Shown here piece by piece: positions 25,527 through 32,100 of a DNA stretch of 64,000 bases. A program made the position numbers and the translations under genes. The stretch covers positions 87,682 through 151,681 of the forward strand of contig CBEULR010000006.1 of NCBI GenBank assembly GCA_965544035.1. Direction: 5' to 3'. Source of the DNA: CBEULR01 sp965544035 (GTDB lineage Bacteria > Bacillota > Desulfotomaculia > Desulfotomaculales > Desulforudaceae). The stretch's first letter is position 1, and every line of letters starts with the position of its first letter. The notes under the pieces were generated by a model, which worked only from the letters and a program-made list of their open reading frames with translations, made no database searches and was not told the DNA's origin.

Positions 25527-26555
25527 CTAGCCCACCTCCTTAATGTCCGCAATGATCCGCGTTATATCGATATTTACCGGGCACTCGGCGATGCAGCGCC
25601 CGCAGCCTACGCATCCGGGAAGACCGTAACGGTCGTCGTGATAGCTGAGCTTATGCATAAACCGGTTGCGCACCCGTTCCTTCTTGGTCGACCTAGGGTT
25701 ATGGCTGGACGTGTGCAGGGTGAACTCGGTATACATACAGGAATCCCAGCACCGCAGTCGTCTCCCCTGATGGCCGCGGCTGTCCTCGATGATGTCAAAA
25801 CAGTGGCAGGTGGGACACAGATAGGTGCAGATACCACACCCGATACACTTGCGCGATACCTCCAGCCAGTACGGATGCTCAAACATGGTATCCACTATAT
25901 CTTTGACGCCGGACAGATCTATATCCCGCTGGAATTGCCCGGCCAGTTCCGCGGCCAGGGCCTCCTTGCGCCGGCGCCCTTCTTCGTTTCCGTGATCGGT
26001 GAACAGGTCACCGTACTCCTTAACCAGGGCTTCCCCCTTGGCCGTCAGGATTTCGGCATAATAGCCGTCTCCGATGTCGGTCAGCATCAGATCAGCGCCC
26101 TGTCCGTCGGTCGGACCGTACCCGTACGCACGGCAAAAACAGGTGGGCAACACCCGGCGGCAGGACAGCCCGATAATGGTTGTGCGCTCGCGTTTGCCCA
26201 GATAGTATACATCCTTGAACCGCCCGTCAAAGACGGGATCCAGGGCGGCAATCGCCCGCAGATCGCACGGGTGTACGCCGAAAAGCACTGAAGGCTCCGG
26301 TTCCGGTGCGGGTTCTATCTGCAGACCGCCGCTGGATAAATCATAGCTGTAAAGCTCCTCGGTCTGGGGCAGGAAGTGGCCCTTGGGTGACACCTTCGGC
26401 CGGTCAACTCCCCAGGCTACTTCGTCCGCCGAACGCACCGGCTTATAGCTGACAACGCCGCGGTTATCGGCTGTGGGCGCTATCACCTGCACCCTCTCGG
26501 CCAAACGGTCTACTAAAGTTCTGATCCCATCCTTACTGATTATCTTGGCTGACAC
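25527..26555 (-). CDS. 4Fe-4S dicluster protein, FlxB-like (AsrA/hydrogenase-beta family)
   Basis: Electron-transfer subunit of 342 residues. The N-terminal half is the AsrA/HydB-like domain (FGVHPCDLRAIAALDPVF; GLSCRRVLPTCFCRAYG). The C-terminal half has two [4Fe-4S] motifs, CIGCGICTYLCPTCHC near residue 249 and CVGCGRCIAECPVN near 319. A GTG start lies after GAGGTGCGGGA. It is 12 bases downstream of the FlxC-like gene and directly abuts the FlxA-like gene. In Flx/Flox clusters such subunits link the flavoprotein to the MvhD/FlxD-HdrA side. The exact B versus C lettering is inferred from similarity of layout. Confidence 0.82.
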   Translation of the reverse strand: MSAKIISKDGIRTLVDRLAERVQVIAPTADNRGVVSYKPVRSADEVAWGVDRPKVSPKGHFLPQTEELYSYDLSSGGLQIEPAPEPEPSVLFGVHPCDLRAIAALDPVFDGRFKDVYYLGKRERTTIIGLSCRRVLPTCFCRAYGYGPTDGQGADLMLTDIGDGYYAEILTAKGEALVKEYGDLFTDHGNEEGRRRKEALAAELAGQFQRDIDLSGVKDIVDTMFEHPYWLEVSRKCIGCGICTYLCPTCHCFDIIEDSRGHQGRRLRCWDSCMYTEFTLHTSSHNPRSTKKERVRNRFMHKLSYHDDRYGLPGCVGCGRCIAECPVNIDITRIIADIKEVG

Positions 26556-26567
26556 TCCCGCACCTCA

Positions 26568-27554
26568 CTACATAAATTCTTCCGGATCATCCGGGCTGAA
26601 CGAGCTGAGCAGAGAGTCCTCCGCAATATTCATTCCCGGCGTGTCGATCCCGAAAAGCTCCATACTGTCCTTCATCATCTTGCGGTAGAGCAGACCAATC
26701 GGCAGTGCTACCGGACAGACCCGTTCACATTCGCCGCAGTCGATGCAGCGCCCGACGACGTGAAACATCCGGATCAGGTGAAATACCGCATTCTCGGACA
26801 GGGTATTGGCCTTGCTGCCGATGATCCCCGACTGCTGCCATCCCGGGACGGCCTGTTCAAATACGCATTCCTTGCAGTTGCATGCGGGACAGATGTTCCG
26901 GCAGGCATTGCACCGCAGACAGCGCGCGAATTCATTATCCCAAAAAGTGCTGCGCTCGGCCGCATCAAGCCGCTCTATTTCCTCCACCTCGGTAAACTGC
27001 CGGGGCGGCTTGCGTGCCGGTGAAGGAACGGCCTCCCCGGCCATAAAGTCGGCGACAACGGGCATATTATTCCGGCACTGGTAGCACTTCGGTATCAGGC
27101 ACTCGTCTTTGGCAAAGCTGAACGAACCCTGATCGGTAACCAGGACAAAAGAATCGCCCTCATCCCGGATTTCCTCAAGCCGCGAGTCGGCCGGCAGTTT
27201 AGACGCAACCCGGTCGCGGTCGAGCATCCCACCGCAGGGCACACCGAGCACGACCAGACGCTCCCTCGGGAACTGACGGTCCTCCAGCATCCGGTTAATG
27301 CCGCGGCTGTCGCAGCCCTTGACCACCACGGCCAAACGACTATCCTCAAACCGGTAATCCAGAAGATACTTCACCAGACTGTTCACACAGAGCGGCCCCC
27401 AGGTCAGCTGCTCGGCCTGGTCGGCCGTCTCGGCGAAATACGGCGTGGTACGGGAGACATCGGTGCCGGGGGCGTAGCCGATCACCATCTTTACTTCGCC
27501 GTTCTCCAGGAGCCGTCTGGCCTCTCGGCGGAGATTATCGATAATTGCTTTCAC
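26568..27554 (-). CDS. Iron-sulfur protein, FlxC-like
   Basis: A 328-residue iron-sulfur protein with an N-terminal domain like the F420-reducing hydrogenase/dehydrogenase beta family (VVVKGCDSRGINRMLEDRQF, VVLGVPCGGMLDRDRV, ECLIPKCYQCRNNMP). It is followed by two ferredoxin-type Cys clusters (CLRCNACRNICPACNC and CIDCGECERVCP). Its GTG start overlaps the TGA of the mvhD/flxD gene (GTGA), indicating translational coupling. With the adjacent FlxB-like protein it would form the electron wire of the complex. The family annotation varies between databases, and I have no assay-based basis for a more precise role. Confidence 0.8.
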   Translation of the reverse strand: MKAIIDNLRREARRLLENGEVKMVIGYAPGTDVSRTTPYFAETADQAEQLTWGPLCVNSLVKYLLDYRFEDSRLAVVVKGCDSRGINRMLEDRQFPRERLVVLGVPCGGMLDRDRVASKLPADSRLEEIRDEGDSFVLVTDQGSFSFAKDECLIPKCYQCRNNMPVVADFMAGEAVPSPARKPPRQFTEVEEIERLDAAERSTFWDNEFARCLRCNACRNICPACNCKECVFEQAVPGWQQSGIIGSKANTLSENAVFHLIRMFHVVGRCIDCGECERVCPVALPIGLLYRKMMKDSMELFGIDTPGMNIAEDSLLSSFSPDDPEEFM

Positions 27555-27985
27555 TTGCCATCCCTCATCTTAGTGTTGGGGCCGAGCGCGCGAATGCGTT
27601 CGGTCATTTCACGAACCACTTCGCCGACCTTGGCTCCCTCGGATGCTGAAACCCAGCGAATTTGAAGTCTCTCCGGTTCCAGCCCGATATACTCCATTAA
27701 GCGTCTGAACAGCAGGAAACGCCTGCGGGTGTGGTAATTGCCACTAACATAGTGGCAGTCGCCCGGGTGTCACCCGGAAATAAGCACACCATCGGCCCCG
27801 CGCTGAAACGCCCGAAGCACCACATAGGGGTTGATCCGGCTCGAACACGGCACCCGGATGATCCTGACGTTCGGCGGATAAGACAGACGGCTCACCCCGG
27901 CTAAATCCGCTCCGGCATAACTGCACCAGTTGCAGAAAAAACCGATGATCTTCGGCTCCCACGCCCTTTCCGGCGCTACAGACAT
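27551..27985 (-). CDS. MvhD/FlxD-type [2Fe-2S] subunit, predicted selenoprotein (UGA read as Sec72)
   Basis: Links the Flx module to HdrA. The frame starts at ATG 27985 (GGAGGTGG seven bases upstream, overlapping the hdrA stop by 10 bases) and reads SVAPERAWEPKIIGFFCNWC onward to DGVLISG, then meets TGA at 27770-27772. Past it the same frame continues HPGDCHYVSGNYHTRRRFLL and stays open to 27551, ending with good family sequence (FRRLMEYIGLEPERLQIRWV). The family has Cys exactly here (GCHPGDCHY), so UGA most likely encodes selenocysteine. A hairpin with GU in the loop lies 12 bases downstream. Total 144 residues, normal for MvhD. A stop-only reading would give a 71-residue truncated protein. 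Confidence 0.88.
27738..27772 (-). promoter_or_regulatory. Candidate bacterial SECIS element
   Basis: After the in-frame UGA come 12 bases (CACCCGGGCGAC) and then the hairpin TGCCACTATGTTAGTGGCA, an 8-bp stem with a UGU apex containing the GU expected for SelB binding. Distance and size resemble the E. coli fdhF element. The call rests on inspection, not on a folding or covariance search. Confidence 0.65.
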
Positions 27986-29964
27986 ATCGCGTCCACCTCC
28001 GCCACCATCTGATCGTTCGTATATCCCCTCACCTGAATCGCCCCGGGACGGCAGGTCACGTTGCAGGCCCCGCAGCCCTGGCACAGTCCGGAGTTGACCA
28101 CGGCCACCTTCCGCTCACGTGGGGCATGGCCGGGAAGCCGTTCGGTGATACTCTGCAGTTCAATCGCCTTGTACGGGCAGACCGGAATACAGAGTCCGCA
28201 CCCCGTACACAGCACTTCATTAACCGACGCAATCATCGGATCGGTCGCCATCTCATCCCGGGAAAGCAGCACGGTGACCTTGGAGGCAGCCCCGGCGGCC
28301 TGGGCCACCGTATCGGGGATGTCCTTCGGCCCCTGGCAGGCACCGGCCAAAAAGACTCCTGCCGTATGGGTCTCAACCGGACGCAGTTTGGGATGAGCTT
28401 CCTGGAACCAGGCATCCTTGTCCACCTGGATGGCCAGGAGGCGCGCCAAATCCTCCACCCCTCTGGACGGGGTCATCGCTGTGGCCAGAACCACCATGTC
28501 GGCCTCGACTTCAACCGGCCTCCCGATCAGGGTGTCGCTGCCGCGCACCACCAGCTTATCCCCTGACTGATATATCTTCGAAACCCGGCCGCGTACATAC
28601 ACGGCGCCGTCCTCCACGGTGCGCTGGTAAAACTCTTCGTACGCCTTGCCGGGTGTCCGCACGTCGATGTAAAAGATATAGACCTTGGCGTCCGGGATCT
28701 TTTCCAGCACCTGATGCGCGTGTTTTGCCGTATACATGCAGCACACCCGCGAGCAGTACTCCCGGCCCTTCGCCGGATCGCGCGATCCGACGCACTTCAC
28801 AAACACCACGGTCTTTGGTTCGGTGTTGTCCGACGGCCGCAGGATCTTGCCGCCCGTGGGTCCGGCGGCGTTCACCAGGCGTTCAAACTGCATTCCGGTC
28901 ACCACATCGGGGTAGCGGCCGTAGCCGTACTCGCCGTAAGCCGTCGTCCAGTCAAACAGTTCATACCCCGTAGCGGCCACGATCGCCCCAACCCTCTCGG
29001 TGACGATGGTGTCCTGCTGTTCGTAATCTATGGCGCCGACGGTGCAGACTTTCTCGCAGACCCGACACTTGCCGGTGGTAAAGTAGCGGCAGGCCGCCGC
29101 ATCGATGACCGGTTTGTTGGGCACGGCCTGCGGAAACGGAATGTAAATCGCCTTGCGTTTTCCCAGTCCGAGGTTGAAATCATCGGTGACCTTGGTCGGG
29201 CATTTGGCCTGGCAGTCACCACAGCCTGTGCATTTGGTATGATCGACATACCGCGCCTTCTGACGGATGCTGATTTCGAAATTGCCGATGTACCCGCTGA
29301 CCCCGGTCACCTCGGCATAGGTGTACAGCCTGATGTTCGGATGCGAGGCAACGGCCGCCATCTTCGGCGTGCTGATGCAGGCCGAGCAGTCGAGCGTCGG
29401 AAACGTCTTGTCCAGCTTGGCCATATTGCCGCCGATGGTCGGTTCGCGCTCAACCAGAACAACCTCGTGGCCGGCATCGGCCACATCCAGCGCCGTCTGG
29501 ATACCGGCAATGCCGCCGCCGATCACCAGACACCGCTTGGTCAGCGGAATCGAGGAGGGGTACAGCGGCTCCAAGAGATTAGCTTTGCCCACCGCACGCC
29601 GCACCAGATCCAGGGCCTTCTCCTGCGCCTTTTCACGTTCCTTGCCGTGTACCCAGGCGCAATGCTCACGCAGGTTGGCCATCTCCAAAAGGTAGGGATT
29701 GAGACCGGCTCCGGCCAGTGTCTTCCGGAAAGTCTCCTCGTGCAGCCGCGGCGAACACGAGGCCACGACCACCCGGTCCAGGCGGTGATCCTTGACCGCC
29801 TGTACAATCATCTGTTGGCCGGGTTCGGAACACATATACTTGTAGTCGGTACTGAACACCACTCCGGGAAAGTTCGCGGCCGCTTCCGCGACTCCCGGGC
29901 AGTCGATCACCCCGCCGATATTCGAACCACACCAGCAGACAAACACACCAACTCTGGGCATCAC
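27976..29964 (-). CDS. hdrA: Heterodisulfide reductase-like subunit A
   Basis: Flavin- and iron-sulfur-containing core of the Hdr complex and the proposed site of electron bifurcation. The 662 residues begin VGVFVCWCGSNIGG, followed by a Cys-containing middle, the FAD-binding Rossmann motif CLVIGGGIAGIQTALDVADAG near residue 145, the HdrA-specific TLDCSACISTPKM, and ferredoxin clusters CTGCGDCQAKCP and CRVCEKVCTVGA. Two further C-terminal [4Fe-4S] motifs follow (CTGCGLCIPVCP; CQGCGACNVTCRP). RBS AAGGAGA precedes GTG 29964/ATG 29961. It overlaps the mvhD/flxD start. A repeat element of about 190 bases separates it from hdrB upstream. Confidence 0.95.
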   Translation of the reverse strand: MMPRVGVFVCWCGSNIGGVIDCPGVAEAAANFPGVVFSTDYKYMCSEPGQQMIVQAVKDHRLDRVVVASCSPRLHEETFRKTLAGAGLNPYLLEMANLREHCAWVHGKEREKAQEKALDLVRRAVGKANLLEPLYPSSIPLTKRCLVIGGGIAGIQTALDVADAGHEVVLVEREPTIGGNMAKLDKTFPTLDCSACISTPKMAAVASHPNIRLYTYAEVTGVSGYIGNFEISIRQKARYVDHTKCTGCGDCQAKCPTKVTDDFNLGLGKRKAIYIPFPQAVPNKPVIDAAACRYFTTGKCRVCEKVCTVGAIDYEQQDTIVTERVGAIVAATGYELFDWTTAYGEYGYGRYPDVVTGMQFERLVNAAGPTGGKILRPSDNTEPKTVVFVKCVGSRDPAKGREYCSRVCCMYTAKHAHQVLEKIPDAKVYIFYIDVRTPGKAYEEFYQRTVEDGAVYVRGRVSKIYQSGDKLVVRGSDTLIGRPVEVEADMVVLATAMTPSRGVEDLARLLAIQVDKDAWFQEAHPKLRPVETHTAGVFLAGACQGPKDIPDTVAQAAGAASKVTVLLSRDEMATDPMIASVNEVLCTGCGLCIPVCPYKAIELQSITERLPGHAPRERKVAVVNSGLCQGCGACNVTCRPGAIQVRGYTNDQMVAEVDAICL

Positions 29965-29980
29965 AAAGTCTCCTTAACTG

Positions 29981-30162
29981 AGTATTCAGGATTCAGTAGT
30001 CAGGAGTCAGGAGAGGTCGAACCGCACGAGTCGTCCGGAGGCAACCCGGATGACACAAAAACTGTTTTCAGGACAGTATTCAGTGGTGAAAGGAAAAGTT
30101 GGTTTCGGCTCCGGAACTCTGTTCACCCTACTGACTACTGACTCCTGGCTCCTGACTACTTA
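29981..30162. repeat. Composite element: heptad arrays flanking hairpin motif copy 2, inside hdr operon
   Basis: The left array 29981-30015 is AGTATTC, AGGATTC, AGTAGTC, AGGAGTC, AGGAGAG. The right array 30128-30162 is CTACTGA twice, CTCCTGG, CTCCTGA, CTACTTA, and is complementary to the left. Between them, 30017-30056 is the second copy of the hairpin motif (GCACGAGTCGTCCGGAGGCA then ACCCGGATGACAC). The block fills the whole space between hdrB and hdrA, where relatives normally have closely spaced genes. Confidence 0.8.
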
Positions 30163-30167
30163 ACAAA

Positions 30168-31031
30168 TTAGCTGCCGACGGCTTTCAAGACGCTTTCCGT
30201 AGCTACAAAATGGCTGTTCAGGCCCAGCCGACCCGGGGGCAGCCCCAGGGCCAGTCCCATCAACTGGGTAAAATAAAGCACCGGAATACGGAACTTGCTG
30301 CCAAATGCACGGTTTACGTGCGCCTGACGGCTGTCCAGATTGTTCTGGCAGAGCGGACAGGCCGTGATGATGCAGTTCGCACCGGCCTGGTCGGCATCGC
30401 GCAGGATATTGTGCACCAATCGCAGGGCCACTTTTTCATTGGATATCCCCATCGAGGCACCGCAGCACTCGGTCTTGTGGCCCCAGTCCACCGCCTCCGC
30501 CCCGCATAAGGAAACCAGATGATCCATCGTGCGGGGATCTTCCGGGTCGTCAAAACCGGTAATTCCGGGAGGACGCACCAGCAGACAGCCGTAATAGCAG
30601 ACCGCCTTCAAACCGTGGAGCGGCCGGACGATCCTGGAACGGATTATTTCGGGATCGAGACCGGCAATCACTTCCAATAGTGACTTGACCTCGACCCTCT
30701 TGTCGAATGGGGCGCCGGTCACCTGAATCACATTCTCACGTACGGCACGGTCGCTTTCAATCTTTTTCTGAGCAAAGCGGAGGCGCTGGTAACAGGCGGC
30801 ACAAGGTATCACGATATCCAGCCCCATCTCCCCGGCCAAAGCAAGGTTGCGGGCCGGAAGAGCCACACTCAGCAAATGACTGGTGCTGTGCGCCGAAGTG
30901 GCGCCGCAGCAATTCCAGTCCGGAATCTCATGCAATTCGATTCCCAATTCACGACAGGTCTCACGCGAGGACTGGTCATACTCTTTTGCCGTGGCGTGCA
31001 GCGAACACCCTGGATAGTAGGCAAGTCTCAT
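30168..31031 (-). CDS. hdrB: Heterodisulfide reductase-like subunit B
   Basis: Catalytic-type subunit with two CCG domains that bind noncubane [4Fe-4S] clusters in methanogen HdrB. The 287 residues start MRLAYYPGCSLHATAKEYD and show the CCG motifs DWNCCGATSAH near residue 39 and KTECCGASMGISNEK near 190, plus CAACYQRL and ACPLCQNNLD. The ATG overlaps the hdrC stop (ATGA), so the two are translationally coupled. In bacteria the disulfide partner is not CoM-S-S-CoB; DsrC or another thiol carrier has been proposed for sulfate reducers. This substrate is inference. Confidence 0.94.
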   Translation of the reverse strand: MRLAYYPGCSLHATAKEYDQSSRETCRELGIELHEIPDWNCCGATSAHSTSHLLSVALPARNLALAGEMGLDIVIPCAACYQRLRFAQKKIESDRAVRENVIQVTGAPFDKRVEVKSLLEVIAGLDPEIIRSRIVRPLHGLKAVCYYGCLLVRPPGITGFDDPEDPRTMDHLVSLCGAEAVDWGHKTECCGASMGISNEKVALRLVHNILRDADQAGANCIITACPLCQNNLDSRQAHVNRAFGSKFRIPVLYFTQLMGLALGLPPGRLGLNSHFVATESVLKAVGS

Positions 31032-31597
31032 TCCTTTTCCTCCAGTTTACGGACCGCATCAAAAACACGGGCCACCTCTCTTTGCCCCTTAATCCTGGGC
31101 GGAAGGAGCTTCATACGTCCTTTAGTCATCAAACCGCAGGCAATGTCGGCATCCTTTATCAGCTTGCCGGTACGCAGGTTATGGCCCAACCCGATGCCGA
31201 ACTCGAAGGCGCGGCCGTATTTCCGGACCGAATCGAGAAATATCTCGTTGAACACACTGATGCCTCTGACCGCTTTGACGCGACCCTCACGACCGGCGAT
31301 CACCCGGAGGCAGTCCATTATACCGGCCAGATCAATGTCCTTCGGGCAGCGAGTCGTGCAGGTGGAACAGGTTGAACACAGCCAAATCGTCCTGGAGTCC
31401 AATACCTCGTCCTTCATGCCAAGCTGCAGAAAGCGCATAACTTGGTGCGGAGCGACTTCCATTTCATTCGCCACCGGGCAACCTGCCGTGCACTTCCCAC
31501 ACTGATAACAGCGGCTGATGTCCTGGCCGGTGGCCTTTTCCACCGCATCCAGAAAACCGGCGTTCGCTGCGGCTGTTGCTCCCAGATTCACATACAT
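31028..31597 (-). CDS. hdrC: Heterodisulfide reductase-like subunit C
   Basis: Small iron-sulfur subunit passing electrons from HdrA to HdrB. About 189 residues with two [4Fe-4S] motifs, CYQCGKCTAGCP near residue 29 and CSTCSTCTTRCP near 73, then helical segments (LRVIAGREGRVKAVRGISVF). The ATG at 31597 (MYVNLGATAAANAGF) is chosen over an upstream frame start at 31645 because GAGGGG is about ten bases before it and family members begin here. It is the first gene of the hdrCBA-flxDCBA unit, which runs to the terminator at 24618-24653. Confidence 0.93.
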   Translation of the reverse strand: MYVNLGATAAANAGFLDAVEKATGQDISRCYQCGKCTAGCPVANEMEVAPHQVMRFLQLGMKDEVLDSRTIWLCSTCSTCTTRCPKDIDLAGIMDCLRVIAGREGRVKAVRGISVFNEIFLDSVRKYGRAFEFGIGLGHNLRTGKLIKDADIACGLMTKGRMKLLPPRIKGQREVARVFDAVRKLEEKE

Positions 31598-32100
31598 TGA
31601 CGTGTTTCCCCTCTTAGAAGAACTAATGGCCCCTCCCGATCGCAAAAGCCGAGAAAAAAGGCCCGAATATGCTACTTTATTCGCGACCTCACGGATAAAC
31701 CCTCTTTTCAGTTTACCACGAATTTCGGCTAAAAGTTAATCTTGAAATGTCAACCGACTGCGCAATATTTTGATTTGACGCCTGGTGCTGCAGCCCCCCC
31801 GGCCGTCGCCTGCTCCCCTTGTCCTGAATTCCTGCGGGGTTACATTTCTCCCGCCTGCTGCTCAGAGACCCTGCTTCCGCCCCCGGTTCCGGCTCCAAAC
31901 CCCCGCCCCTCGTCTCCTGCCCTCCGACCGCCCCTTACTGCTTCTCAAATGATTGTCCAGACCCCTTATCCAAAACTAAAACTCCGCTCCTTCTGACTAC
32001 TACTTAATGATTTTCTTTAGAATTGACCGCACAATACCGGGCAAACGAAAGAAGTACACGCGCAAAGACGCTCCCCCCAATTCGCTTTTCTCTTATTCTA
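31598..32100. other. 503-base gap with pyrimidine-rich stretch
   Basis: Upstream region of hdrC and downstream region of dinG. From about 31775 to 31985 the plus strand is markedly C/T-rich and poor in G, with CTTCTGACTACTACTT at the end resembling the heptad units. A TTAACT and TAAACT pair with an 18-base spacer on the minus strand (about 31700-31735) is a weak candidate hdrC promoter. No gene, tRNA or clear terminator for dinG was recognised here. Confidence 0.4.

Noticed and set aside
27551..27985. Reading the UGA in mvhD/flxD as a nonsense mutation (pseudogene)
   Set aside because: The frame is intact on both sides, family sequence continues, the UGA replaces a conserved Cys and a SECIS-like hairpin follows. 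The operon otherwise shows no decay.
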